This document shows positions 25,116 to 35,093 of a stretch of DNA of 64,000 bases, piece after piece. Position numbers and translations under genes: made by a program. The stretch comes from Seribacter sp963934295 (GTDB taxonomy: Bacteria; Verrucomicrobiota; Verrucomicrobiia; Opitutales; Seribacteraceae), in the NCBI GenBank assembly GCA_963934295.1, contig CAWVXY010000015.1, positions 1-64,000 on the forward strand, written 5' to 3'. Position 1 is the stretch's first letter. Every line of letters begins with the position of its first letter. The notes beneath the pieces were generated by a model, which ran no database searches, had not been told where the DNA came from, and saw nothing but the letters and a program-made list of their open reading frames with translations.

Positions 25116-27291
25116 ATTTAATGGTTGGCAATTTTCGGCTGCAATTTCCAGTGTCGTTGCTTGTTCTATCATTTTTTGCTTAAGCGTTTATTTATCGGTT
25201 AGAACATGGAGCAAAAATGGTAAAAAGAAAAAGGTGGCAGCACTCGAATTAGTTAGGACATTGAGCGTTCTTTTTCTGCTCATCACTTTGCTAAATCCCG
25301 AAAAAATTGAGGAAATAAAGAAAAACCAAAAGCCTGATATCATATGCCTCCTCGATGAATCGAAAAGCATGGACACTAAAGATACAATCGATAGCAACGG
25401 TACGCTTACAAGCAGATTCGAATGGGCCAAAAACATTCTAAACCTAGAATGGTTACAAAACCTTGAGGCCAATGCCTCAGTCTCAATTAAACCTTTCTCA
25501 TCAAATATAGGAAAGGACGGAACAGATTTGGGTTCTGCGATAAAGGAAGCCCTGCAAGACTACTCCGAAATAAAAGCAATCCTCCTACTTTCTGATGGAG
25601 ATTCCAACACTGGTCCTCCTGCACTTGCAACAGCAGGGAAATTGAGAGGTTTAAAAACCCCAGTCTACAGTGTGCAAGTGGGAAGCAAAAAAGCTTTACC
25701 CGATATCAGTCTAGAGGATGCTAATGCACCTGTGTTTGTGCTTAAGGAAGAAAAAATTAACATTCCAGTCCGGGTAAAAAATTATTTTGAAAATCTCAAG
25801 CAGTTAAATATTGAACTGTTTGCAAATGAAAAACTTGTTTTGACCAAGTCATTATCAGTACTTGCATCAAGCGAATACACGGGCAATCTCGCCTGGTTAC
25901 CACCAAGTGATGGAAACTATACACTCAAAGTAAAAATTCCGCTCATTGAGGGTGAAACAAATTCGAAAAATAATGAAAAGTCATTTCAAACCCGAGTTGA
26001 GAATAAAGTAATTAAAGCACTCTTAATTGATTCTTTGCCCAGGTGGGAATATCGCTTTTTACGTAATGCTTTAAATCGTGATCCAGGAGTAGATTTAAAG
26101 TGTCTACTCTTCCATCCTGAGTTGAACGAAAGTTCGGGCAAAAACTACCTATCTGAGTTTCCTAAAGACTTTAATAACCTGGCCGGTTTTGATGTAATTT
26201 TTTTGGGAGATGTCGGGATTGGATCCGGTGAACTCAAAAAAGAGGACTGCGAAAAACTAAAAAAACTTATTGAGCAACAAGCTTCGGGTATGGTCTTCTT
26301 ACCAGGAAGAAGAGGTCGGCAATTGTCTCTGAGCAATTCTTCACTGCAGGACTTAATGCCTGTAATACTTGATCCAGATAAACCTATTGGACTAGGTACG
26401 CTCAACCCATCAAACTTGGAATTGACTAATCGTGGGAGAGACCACTGGTTAACAAATTTGAGAGGAGCAGGTGAAACGGATCGAGAATTTTGGGAACGAC
26501 TTCCGGGTTTTCACTGGTCTGCTGTAGTGAAGAAGAGTAGACCGGGGTCAGAGGTATTAGCCGTTCATTCTAATTTTAAAAATAATTGGGGGAACATGCC
26601 AATACTGGTTATTCGCTACACAGGTGCCGGCAAAACTCTATTTATGGGAAGCGATTCAGCATGGCGCTGGAGAAGAGGAGTGGAAGATAAATATCATTAT
26701 CGATTTTGGAGCCAGGTAGTCCGATGGATGGCACATGGTCGGTATTTAGCTGAAAAAGAGGGTATTCGTCTAATTACCGACCCTGAAAGACCGAAAGTTG
26801 GAGAGAAAATATTTCTTCGGTGCATTGCTTTAGATAAAGCAGGATTCCCCCTCGAAAACGGAGTAGTGACCGCCAATGTTTCACATTCTAACGGTTTACA
26901 GGAAAAAATTACATTTTCACCCACAGAGACAGGGCCCGGTGTTTACCTTGCCGAAATGCAGGCACAAAATGAAGGGGCATTAAAAATCAATATTGAAACG
27001 ACTCCCTACAAAAGAAAACTAAGCGTCGATCTAAAGATTTTAAAAGACGAGAAAGAAAAAATGGGGAAACCAATCACCGGTAGACAATTGTATAATCTTG
27101 CTGAATTAACCGGAGGAAAAACTTCAGGCATACAAAATTGGAAAGAAGTTATTAATGAACTTACTGCATTACCAAACCCGGAACCGGTTTTTAGGATTCA
27201 TCGCCTACGAACAAACTCTACCTGGGGGCTTTTAATATTCAGCATGCTTGCAATTTACTGGACGGGGCGGAAGCTATTAGGAATGATTTAA
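25108..27291 (+). CDS. Membrane VWA protein with glutamine-amidotransferase-like region
   Basis: The 727-residue protein has two N-terminal helices (about 8-30 and 45-62) and then a VWA domain with MIDAS DESKSMD (Asp83, Ser85, Ser87). The centre, about 320-540, reads as the class I GATase-like fold common in this operon type: LIDSLPRWEYRFLRNAL, GFDVIFLGDVG, GMVFLPGRRG, SDSAWRWRRG. No nucleophile Cys is seen in the expected elbow, so it is probably non-catalytic. A C-terminal helix (about 705-722) closes the protein. It lies within the coupled gene run. Confidence 0.88.
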   Translation: MFEFNGWQFSAAISSVVACSIIFCLSVYLSVRTWSKNGKKKKVAALELVRTLSVLFLLITLLNPEKIEEIKKNQKPDIICLLDESKSMDTKDTIDSNGTLTSRFEWAKNILNLEWLQNLEANASVSIKPFSSNIGKDGTDLGSAIKEALQDYSEIKAILLLSDGDSNTGPPALATAGKLRGLKTPVYSVQVGSKKALPDISLEDANAPVFVLKEEKINIPVRVKNYFENLKQLNIELFANEKLVLTKSLSVLASSEYTGNLAWLPPSDGNYTLKVKIPLIEGETNSKNNEKSFQTRVENKVIKALLIDSLPRWEYRFLRNALNRDPGVDLKCLLFHPELNESSGKNYLSEFPKDFNNLAGFDVIFLGDVGIGSGELKKEDCEKLKKLIEQQASGMVFLPGRRGRQLSLSNSSLQDLMPVILDPDKPIGLGTLNPSNLELTNRGRDHWLTNLRGAGETDREFWERLPGFHWSAVVKKSRPGSEVLAVHSNFKNNWGNMPILVIRYTGAGKTLFMGSDSAWRWRRGVEDKYHYRFWSQVVRWMAHGRYLAEKEGIRLITDPERPKVGEKIFLRCIALDKAGFPLENGVVTANVSHSNGLQEKITFSPTETGPGVYLAEMQAQNEGALKINIETTPYKRKLSVDLKILKDEKEKMGKPITGRQLYNLAELTGGKTSGIQNWKEVINELTALPNPEPVFRIHRLRTNSTWGLLIFSMLAIYWTGRKLLGMI

Positions 27292-27292
27292 T

Positions 27293-30200
27293 TTGTTAAA
27301 TAAATTGAAAAACGAAAAAAAAGTTTTACCACCCTCTCTTTTAGGTTCTTTAGATTTTTTGCAAAGGCTCGCAAGAAAACTAGCTCTTCTTAAATATATT
27401 TCGTCTATCTTTCTTCTCTCTCTTGGGTCTTGTGCAACCCTCTTCGTTTTAGATCGATTCATTGAAACACCTATTTGGTTGCGTAGCTTCCTCACAGGTT
27501 CAACTTTTTTAATTGTTCTGTATTTTGGCTATCAACTTTTCCTACAGGCCTATATTCTACCCCGTTCTCAAGAATGGCTTGCCCGCAAAATTAAAAAGGC
27601 ATTCGGGGGACCAGGAGATCGCTTCCTGGGTATTATCGAACTAACAAATGCAGCTAAAGGAGAAGAAGGTAAATATTCTCAAGCCCTTTTTCTTGCTGCT
27701 CAGGAAAAGGTTGATCAAGAGATTTCAAATCTACCTTTAAATCAGACCTTTAATAGAAAAGCTATATACCAAAGAACCCTATCCCTATTCGTTCTTTCCA
27801 TGCTTGCCACACTTAGTTTTTTTAGTTTTCCGGAACTTACTTATAATTCCTTCAAGAGATGGGTAATGCCCTGGAAAAACATCTCCCGGGCAACACTTAC
27901 AAAATTTTCCAATCTGCCTTCTCAATGGGTATTACCCCGTGGCGAAGTCACTCAATTTGCAATTCAATTAGATGGGGATTCTAAATTCAAACCTCAGCAT
28001 GCTTTTATTAAAGATGACCGTGAACTTTCGATCGAAGCAGAGGAAGCCAATGGTATTTATGAATTCGAAATCCCTGGTTTATTTAATACTCATATCGCCC
28101 AACTCAATGCCGGAGATTTCCAAAGAGAAATAATCCTACGGCCGGTGGATCGCCCTCAAATCAAATCTCTGGAAGTAAAAGCATTTTTCCCTTCCTACCT
28201 TGGAATTGAACCGGACTTAGTCGCACCAATTAATAATACTTTTTCCTATCCCTTCGGTACAAAACTGCAAATAGAGGGAAGCGTATCTCGTAATCTTTCG
28301 TCAATGAATGCTGTTCTAGCAAATGATCGATTAGATTCAGCGATAAACAAAAGCTTCTTTTCTATTCAAGTACCTGCATTGGAAAGTAAAGAATATCTCT
28401 CCCTTGAACTGATTGATTGCTTCAACCTATCTACAAGGAATCCAGAAAAGATAAGATTAAATCCGATTGAAGATAAAGCACCCCTGGTAAACTTTCCCGA
28501 AGCTCCCTCAGAAGCGACTATCATTATTAACGAAACTGTACCTGTTCGTCTTTCTGCAAGTGATGATTACGGAGTAGCACGCTTTCAATTATGTATGCAA
28601 TTCCCTGATCGAAAGGAAAAAAATGCAACTCAAGTTCTCTGGGACCAAGAAGAAGTGGAGCAAATTATTAAAAATGAATTCACCCTACCGTTTGACCCTT
28701 CATTTTTCAATCTAGAAGATGGAGACAAGGTCGAATTATTTGGACGTGCATGGGACCGAATGCCGGGAAGGGAACCAACGGTCTCTAAAAAAATTGTTCT
28801 TCGTGTAATTGGCCTCGAGGCACATGCTGAGCAATTAAGAGAGGACATAGAAAACATTATGGCCCGTACATCTGAAATTGCACGGGAACAGGAAAATATC
28901 CTCATGGAAACATCCTCACTGGAACAGGAATTAAGATACAGTGAAAAAGAACTCAACATGATCGCCGAACTTCAACAAGAAAATGCCAAAAACTTAAAAA
29001 GGGCGGCAGAAGATGGACTGAGCATCTTAGATGAAGCCGTTCGCAATCCAATGTTTGAAACCGAGTCATTAGAAAAATTTGCTCAAACTCTAAACAAAAT
29101 GCAAACAGTAGCATCCAGCCCAATGCGAGATGCAAGTATGCAAATCAAACAAGCCAAAACATCAAAATCTCTTTCCAGTGCTATCATGAATGAACAGAGT
29201 GCTCTTCAGCAATTAGAAGAGATTTTAGCCGAAGGTGCATCTCAATTGGATCGATTGGAAGCCCTAACATTATCACAAAGACTTCGGAAATTTGAAAAAA
29301 CTGAAATCAAGCTGGGCAAAGATCTGCTTAGTATCCTGCCCCAGTCAATTGGGCAAATTGCAAGTGACCTCAAATCCCAGGTTAAGGAAAAAAAATTATT
29401 ACTCGAAGAAATCCAAAGGAATACACACATACAAGTTAAAAATGTAAGAGGCGAAATTAGCCGATATCACGAAAGAACCGGTAAACCTGCGTACGGAAAA
29501 GTAAGCGAATTAATGAAATCGGAAAATCCAGAAGAAAAAATACTCGATGTCTCCTATCAAATTCAACAAAATATTACCTTCGAAGCTCTTGATGGAATAG
29601 AAATACTATCCAAAAAATTTAGTACATGGGCAGGTATACTTGAAGAAGGTGATCCCACTTCCGGAGCAGGCCAGGGTCAGGGTCAGAAAAATTCGAAATC
29701 CAAAGACTTTACCCAAAGTATCATCGCATTAATTAAAATCCGTGAGGAAGAAACAAATATCATATCCAAAACAAAAATTCTACAAAATGGAAACTTTCGA
29801 GCGAGGCGGGAAAATTGGACCTCTCTATTACGGTCCCAGCAAGAAAAACTAATGATCGATTTAACCGATACTCAGATTGAGGTAGCTACCGAAGCACTTA
29901 ATCCAATTTTTGATGATGCACACATGTCCATGTCAACCTCCGCAATTGATCTGAAAAATGGAAAATATGCTATCCAAACGATAAATGCTCAGTTGGATGC
30001 CCGCAATCAGGTTAGTGACCTCATTAACCTGCTGATCGAGTCCGCTAATAGTGGAAAATCAAAAGAAAATGAATTAGGCGAAGAAATCAGTAGCATGGAG
30101 TTTCTTTTATTACAAGCGAAGCAGGAAGGTGGTAAAAAACCCGGTAAAATGCTAACTGGTTCAACTGGCGGTGGTTCTCAACAAGGTGGAGGAACAGAAA

Positions 30201-30343
30201 AGGAAGCCCGATCTGCACAGGGTAAAGCTTTTGAAAACTCCACATCACGAAGAAAAACTAAAAAAACAGGTGGCTCATCTCAGTCCGTACCTGCGGAATT
30301 TAAAAAAATAATGGAGAAGTACTTCCAAGCAATAGAAGAGTAA
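27293..30343 (+). CDS. Large membrane and coiled-coil protein of the MoxR operon
   Basis: The 1016-residue protein starts at a TTG one base after the previous stop; another TTG four codons on is possible. It has helices at about 35-55, 65-87 and 160-182, then beta-rich periplasmic segments (about 200-490). A long charged helical or coiled-coil stretch follows (about 505-900), then a Gly/Lys-rich tail and the end VPAEFKKIMEKYFQAIEE. The layout resembles DUF4175-like proteins found next to MoxR-VWA genes in PVC bacteria. No enzymatic motif is visible. It may be a structural link between the VWA proteins and the envelope (inference). Confidence 0.8.
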   Translation: MLNKLKNEKKVLPPSLLGSLDFLQRLARKLALLKYISSIFLLSLGSCATLFVLDRFIETPIWLRSFLTGSTFLIVLYFGYQLFLQAYILPRSQEWLARKIKKAFGGPGDRFLGIIELTNAAKGEEGKYSQALFLAAQEKVDQEISNLPLNQTFNRKAIYQRTLSLFVLSMLATLSFFSFPELTYNSFKRWVMPWKNISRATLTKFSNLPSQWVLPRGEVTQFAIQLDGDSKFKPQHAFIKDDRELSIEAEEANGIYEFEIPGLFNTHIAQLNAGDFQREIILRPVDRPQIKSLEVKAFFPSYLGIEPDLVAPINNTFSYPFGTKLQIEGSVSRNLSSMNAVLANDRLDSAINKSFFSIQVPALESKEYLSLELIDCFNLSTRNPEKIRLNPIEDKAPLVNFPEAPSEATIIINETVPVRLSASDDYGVARFQLCMQFPDRKEKNATQVLWDQEEVEQIIKNEFTLPFDPSFFNLEDGDKVELFGRAWDRMPGREPTVSKKIVLRVIGLEAHAEQLREDIENIMARTSEIAREQENILMETSSLEQELRYSEKELNMIAELQQENAKNLKRAAEDGLSILDEAVRNPMFETESLEKFAQTLNKMQTVASSPMRDASMQIKQAKTSKSLSSAIMNEQSALQQLEEILAEGASQLDRLEALTLSQRLRKFEKTEIKLGKDLLSILPQSIGQIASDLKSQVKEKKLLLEEIQRNTHIQVKNVRGEISRYHERTGKPAYGKVSELMKSENPEEKILDVSYQIQQNITFEALDGIEILSKKFSTWAGILEEGDPTSGAGQGQGQKNSKSKDFTQSIIALIKIREEETNIISKTKILQNGNFRARRENWTSLLRSQQEKLMIDLTDTQIEVATEALNPIFDDAHMSMSTSAIDLKNGKYAIQTINAQLDARNQVSDLINLLIESANSGKSKENELGEEISSMEFLLLQAKQEGGKKPGKMLTGSTGGGSQQGGGTEKEARSAQGKAFENSTSRRKTKKTGGSSQSVPAEFKKIMEKYFQAIEE

Positions 30344-30345
30344 AT

Positions 30346-31338
30346 ATGAATTTTTCATTCTACCTCGCTATCCCTTTTCTTGTAATAACCCTAGTAGTAA
30401 ATGGACAGGTACTCTTTGAGGAAACTGACGATCAATTTGTTAAGCAGATTGAAAACACTTATCAAAAGGGAGTCGATTTCCTTGCAAAAACTCAAAATGG
30501 TCAGGGTTCATGGGATGATTCAACCTATGGCTCAAACCCTGGTGTTGTTGGAATGTCCATTCTCGCATTCTTAGCCCGAGGGGATGATCCTGAATTTGGT
30601 ACTTATCGTAAATCAATTACAAAAGGGTTAACCTTTTTATTAAAACTTCAAGATAAGAAAACTGGATATATAGGATCTTCTATGTATAACCATGGATTCG
30701 CAACCTTGGCACTCGCTGAGATCTACGGCAGAACTAATATTCAAGGAATTGGTCCAGCACTTGAAAAAGCTACGCGCTTAATCATTTCATCACAGAAAAA
30801 TAACCCGAAAGGTGCTTGGAGATATAGCCCTGAAAGCAATGATGCTGACATCACGGTTTCAGGTGCTCAAATGCTGGCACTCTTCGCCGCTCGAAACGCA
30901 GGTATTTTCGTTCCCAATGAAGCAATTGAGAAAGGGAAAGCATTTATTATGACTTGCCAAGATAGTAATGGCGGATTCGGATACACAGGAAGTACAGGAG
31001 CGAACTTGCCCCGCACGTCCATCGGGTGTCTCATTTTATCACTCGCCAAAGATACCGATTCCGAAGCATATAAAAAATCTGTGAACTTCCTAAATGATAA
31101 TGCAAGTTTTGGGGATCAGGGGCATAAATTTTATAATCTTTACTACACCTCACAGGCAATTTTTCGAGCAAACCCAAAATTATGGATATCCTGGAATTTC
31201 CAAAATTTTAAACAACTACAATCCTCTCAGACCCAAGAAGGTGGATGGAATGGAAACTACGGCACAACTTTTTCTACATCTGCTGCCCTTCTTTCTCTGG
31301 CACTCAATTACAGATACCTACCAATTTACGAAAGATGA
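30346..31338 (+). CDS. Secreted alpha/alpha-toroid protein of the MoxR operon
   Basis: The 330-residue protein has a signal peptide (1-21, ending VNGQ). At least five squalene-cyclase-type repeats follow: FLAKTQNGQGSWDDS (45-59), LKLQDKKTGYIGSS, IISSQKNNPKGAWRYSP, CQDSNGGFGYTG and QTQEGGWNGNYG. At 166-169 it reads DADIT, close to the cyclase DxDD motif but with Ile for the fourth residue. At 330 residues it is about half a hopene cyclase, so a binding role is more likely than catalysis. It lacks the SDFSD/LMQRQK membrane module of the tandem toroids. It starts 2 bases after the previous stop; its TGA overlaps the next ATG by 4 bases. Confidence 0.87.
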   Translation: MNFSFYLAIPFLVITLVVNGQVLFEETDDQFVKQIENTYQKGVDFLAKTQNGQGSWDDSTYGSNPGVVGMSILAFLARGDDPEFGTYRKSITKGLTFLLKLQDKKTGYIGSSMYNHGFATLALAEIYGRTNIQGIGPALEKATRLIISSQKNNPKGAWRYSPESNDADITVSGAQMLALFAARNAGIFVPNEAIEKGKAFIMTCQDSNGGFGYTGSTGANLPRTSIGCLILSLAKDTDSEAYKKSVNFLNDNASFGDQGHKFYNLYYTSQAIFRANPKLWISWNFQNFKQLQSSQTQEGGWNGNYGTTFSTSAALLSLALNYRYLPIYER

Positions 31339-34300
31339 AGTTTTCCTATATTATTTTATTTTTTCACTCACCTTTATTTTTTTTAACCTACCTTTGGTCA
31401 AATCAATCGATTATATTGGAATCGAATAATTCCGGGTTGGAATCCAATCAAAGCTTACATATACCAAAAGAGATTTTAGGGTTGGAGAAAATCCGTTTAT
31501 TTGATGGTTCGGAATTGACGGGAGAACTAATAAGTTTAGATGAAAATCAAAATTTATTTTGGGAGAACCAATCCGTTTCAAAACCTATAAGTTTTGATTA
31601 TAAATCTGTTGCAAACATACTCTTTAATCAGGTCCCCCTGCCCAGTGAGCAAATACCACATCACTATAAATCTTTAACATTGTATTTTCGTAATGGAGAT
31701 AAACTGAGTTGTAAATTTGAACAGTTAACCAAAGATCACCTATTTATTGAAACTGGATTTGCTGGTTCAATTAAGATCCCACTTTCAGCAATTCAAAAAT
31801 TAGAGTTTCTTCCTGCTTCCTATTCTACACTTTACGATTCTTCTTTTGGCTTTGAAAACTGGAAAAAAAGTAACAGCAAGTCTTGGATATTTGAGGAAGG
31901 TGATTTTGTTTCCTCTTTTTCAGGGAGCCTTGGAATGTCGCTTCCTAAAAAAGAGGCTATTGAAATTCAGTTTAAAGCTGAATGGGAAAGGTCTTTTTAC
32001 TTAGCTATTCGACTTTTCTCCGACTCCGACGGTTCAACCTATGGAAATGTAGGTTACCATTTATCTTTTTCCAATAATAGATTGAATCTGCAAGTTAACA
32101 AAAGAAGAAAGGGGAGAATTATTCGTGAGACCATTGGCTCGATTATGGTAGACGATTTAATGAAAGAAAAAGAAGCTCGCTTTAAAATACTGGGACACCG
32201 TTCGAAAAAAGAATTTATAATATATGTCAACAATCAACAAATTGCCCGTTGGAAAGACTCGACTGAGGATTTTTACCCAGATCAAAATGGTATCCTTTTT
32301 ATCAATCAAGGTGGTAATTCATACATAAGATTAAAGGAAGTAAATATTTCAGGTTGGAACAAATCTTTTTTTCCACCGGAAAATAGTAAACGCAATGCTC
32401 TCGAACACTCCAATCATGTCGTTTTAGAAAATGGCGATTCTACCTTTGTCACATCAATTACTGGAGATAAAGAATCCATTTCAATGTCCACCAAAAGAGG
32501 AACTTTTAATGTTCCAATTTTAAGAGTTAGGAATATTACCTTCAGCAACCCGAAGGAGAAATTGTTAGAATTAGAAACATCTGAACAGATAATACTCTCC
32601 CAATCCTTAGGTCATCTGAGTTGTAAACTTCTTTCGGTTTCCAAAAATCAGCTTTGGGGGTATAGTCCAAGCTTTGGTGACTTTAAACTTTCATTAAGCA
32701 CCATTAGACAAATTAAATGTAACCAACATTTACTTCGGCGAAACAAATATCTTGACGGGCTAAATGAAGTAAAAAAAGCCCTCGATATGCAACGTCCCGA
32801 ACTTGCTATATCTAACCTAGAAAGTTTACCTTTCGCTCAACGCTCTTGGTATTGGCATCGATTATCTTTTCTCGCCCGTAGCATGCTATCCGAAGAAATA
32901 CTAAGTTTCACTCCTCATCCCAATAAAAATCTTGCTTCGGCATCTTTTGCAGGAAATGCAGACACTATTCTTTCCACAAGTAAACAAGGCGAATACGCTC
33001 TTTGGAGTGGTCATGCAAAATTAGCTTCAGGTTCATTTTCAAATCCCGACAAAACCCCAATAGAAATTGGCCGTTTTTTGAATGAGGAACAATATTCGGT
33101 TAATCTATCCCATCCTTATTGGCTAAGCGAAACTGAGGTAACAGAAGCCCAATTCAAAGCAGTGACTTCCCATATGTTAGGCCCAGAAAAAAATGGCTCT
33201 TTGCCCATAGTCTGTAATTGGTTTGAAGCACAGAAATTTTGTAATCAACTCAATCAATTAGAAAAACCACCCAACGGATATATATGGAGACTTCCTACAG
33301 AAGCGGAATGGGAATATGCATGCCGGGCAGGATCAGAAGGTCCTTTTTGCAATAGTAAATTCTCAGTCTTAAATAACGACGAATCTAAATACGAAGAACA
33401 TCTTATGAAATATGGATGGTTTGCAAAAAACTCAAATGGTATGATCCATCCGGTAAAACAGAAACTTTCCAATTCATTTGGTCTTTACGACATGCATGGT
33501 AATGTTTGGGAATGGTGTTTAGATTCTGCGATGACTGATAAGTCTATGCTTCTTAGCACGCGCGTTCCGGGAGTGATAAACCCATACTCATCAAGAGGAG
33601 ATTGGAGAATACTTCGTGGTGGTTGCTATGACTTAAAGTTCGATCGTTGTCGATCATCATACAGAGGTGCTAATGCTCCAACAGTTGTTAATGGAGATCG
33701 CGGTTTCAGAATTGCTTTAGGATTAAACCTTAATGAAGAACAAAACTCTTCAAAAAATATAATTTCAAAAGAAATTATTAAATTAGATAAATTTGATTTA
33801 AAATTTCTTCCCATAAACTCCAAGCCTTTCCTTAAGGGAAGCCCAAGTAATTTAACCGCTCCCAAAGCTGTAACAAATTTTACAGGTGATAAATTATTTA
33901 CTGGATCAATAGAAGGTAATTTTGGAACCACCGATTTTTCTGGACTACCGATTCAACAAATCAATGACCTTAATTCGACAATCACATCGATTTTTTCATC
34001 CTCCGATGATCAATGGGTTATAGCCGGTTGTAAAGATGGATCAATACACCTTTTCTCCGGAAATTCATTCGTTCATAAACACACACTTCATGATCATGAA
34101 TTTCCTATAACCAGTGTTTCTATTTCTCCTGAAGGAAAGAGGTTTTCAACATCAAGTTTAGATGGCAGGATAAACTCCTATACTCTTCCCGACTGTACTC
34201 CAGAGTGGAACGTCTCTGCAAAAGACCACAACACGAGTTTCGATTACATTGAATATAATTCGATAGGTACAAAATTATTATCATCCGGAGTTGGATCAAC

Positions 34301-35000
34301 ACCCAAACTATTCGAAGCTAAAAATGGAAAAGAAATTAAATTGAATCCATTCCCATACAACGAAACAATAAAAAGTAGGTTTTTAAAAAACGGAGAATCT
34401 TTCGTATCTTTAAATAAGTCGGGCATGTTAATTTTCACCGAAACTTCCAATGGACTTATTTATAAAATCGTTCGCTTACCACTTCAAAATTTATTTGATT
34501 TTGATTTTTCTCGTTACGGAAAAAAAATGATCATCTCAAACAAAGAAGGCACTTGCTCAATCCGAAAGACGCCAATTAATGATACACTTTGCATTAAGTC
34601 TGCTGAAAACAATACCGTTTTTTCTCCCGACTATTTTTTTGCTCTGGCAAAGAAAACCGAACCATCCGAAAGAAGATTGTCAAAATTTCTTTCCAACTAT
34701 GGTTTTCAAACTAACAATGGATTGAACCAAAAGGGATGTAAAACATCACCAAATGGAAAACTTGTTTTAACCTCACTAGATGGAGCACTACGCTTATGGG
34801 ATTTGGAAACAGAAATATGGATAACAACCTTGGGAGATAAATTTGTTACTCCCTTTAAAGACTGTGCATTTTCCCATGAAGGGAATATGATAGCTGGTAA
34901 ACTTAAAACCAATGAATTCTTAATTTATCTTACTGCCGATAAGTCAACGATTGATCCTGCCAATAAAAAACCGTATTCTGAAGTTGAAACTTGGTTTTAA
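31335..35000 (+). CDS. Multi-domain secreted protein: beta-repeats, LamG-like domain, WD40 propeller with inserted FGE-like domain
   Basis: From the ATG at 31335 (overlapping the upstream TGA as ATGA) the protein has 1221 residues with a signal peptide (about 1-22). Four small beta-barrel-like repeats follow the pattern NGD/DGS-(x)-L...I..I.F (about 52-98, 115-159, 362-404 and 418-462). Repeats 2 and 3 flank a LamG-like segment (about 165-340). One WD40-like blade (about 520-562) precedes an FGE-sulfatase domain (about 570-797) with WRLPTEAEWEYACRAGSEG, DMHGNVWEWCLDS, WRILRGGCYD and GFRIAL. WD40 blades resume at about 830-1215. The catalytic cysteine pair of formylglycine-generating enzyme is not present, so a binding role is likelier. 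An in-frame start at 31245 would sit inside the toroid gene. Confidence 0.85.
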   Translation: MKFSYIILFFHSPLFFLTYLWSNQSIILESNNSGLESNQSLHIPKEILGLEKIRLFDGSELTGELISLDENQNLFWENQSVSKPISFDYKSVANILFNQVPLPSEQIPHHYKSLTLYFRNGDKLSCKFEQLTKDHLFIETGFAGSIKIPLSAIQKLEFLPASYSTLYDSSFGFENWKKSNSKSWIFEEGDFVSSFSGSLGMSLPKKEAIEIQFKAEWERSFYLAIRLFSDSDGSTYGNVGYHLSFSNNRLNLQVNKRRKGRIIRETIGSIMVDDLMKEKEARFKILGHRSKKEFIIYVNNQQIARWKDSTEDFYPDQNGILFINQGGNSYIRLKEVNISGWNKSFFPPENSKRNALEHSNHVVLENGDSTFVTSITGDKESISMSTKRGTFNVPILRVRNITFSNPKEKLLELETSEQIILSQSLGHLSCKLLSVSKNQLWGYSPSFGDFKLSLSTIRQIKCNQHLLRRNKYLDGLNEVKKALDMQRPELAISNLESLPFAQRSWYWHRLSFLARSMLSEEILSFTPHPNKNLASASFAGNADTILSTSKQGEYALWSGHAKLASGSFSNPDKTPIEIGRFLNEEQYSVNLSHPYWLSETEVTEAQFKAVTSHMLGPEKNGSLPIVCNWFEAQKFCNQLNQLEKPPNGYIWRLPTEAEWEYACRAGSEGPFCNSKFSVLNNDESKYEEHLMKYGWFAKNSNGMIHPVKQKLSNSFGLYDMHGNVWEWCLDSAMTDKSMLLSTRVPGVINPYSSRGDWRILRGGCYDLKFDRCRSSYRGANAPTVVNGDRGFRIALGLNLNEEQNSSKNIISKEIIKLDKFDLKFLPINSKPFLKGSPSNLTAPKAVTNFTGDKLFTGSIEGNFGTTDFSGLPIQQINDLNSTITSIFSSSDDQWVIAGCKDGSIHLFSGNSFVHKHTLHDHEFPITSVSISPEGKRFSTSSLDGRINSYTLPDCTPEWNVSAKDHNTSFDYIEYNSIGTKLLSSGVGSTPKLFEAKNGKEIKLNPFPYNETIKSRFLKNGESFVSLNKSGMLIFTETSNGLIYKIVRLPLQNLFDFDFSRYGKKMIISNKEGTCSIRKTPINDTLCIKSAENNTVFSPDYFFALAKKTEPSERRLSKFLSNYGFQTNNGLNQKGCKTSPNGKLVLTSLDGALRLWDLETEIWITTLGDKFVTPFKDCAFSHEGNMIAGKLKTNEFLIYLTADKSTIDPANKKPYSEVETWF

Positions 35001-35038
35001 GAAGAAATTTAAAATTTATTTTAGTGTTGAATCAAATT

Positions 35039-35067
35039 AGACAATTGATACCAATTAGACATTGTCT
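35039..35067 (+). terminator. Possible terminator or regulatory hairpin after the MoxR operon
   Basis: AGACAAT (35039-35045) pairs with ATTGTCT (35061-35067) across a 15-base loop, with CCTTTT after it. The stem is AT-rich and short, so this is weak. It could end the operon or be an operator-like dyad for the lipoprotein gene at 35094. Confidence 0.25.
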
Positions 35068-35093
35068 CCTTTTGCCCCAAAAATTTTCCATCT

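Noticed and set aside
30841..30852. DADIT in the MoxR-operon toroid as a cyclase DxDD motif
   Set aside because: The fourth residue is Ile and the protein is about half the length of a hopene cyclase; not evidence of terpene cyclisation.
31245..31334. In-frame extension of the WD40/FGE gene to 31245
   Set aside because: It would overlap the toroid gene by 94 bases and hide the signal peptide; the ATG at 31335 forms a classic ATGA overlap.
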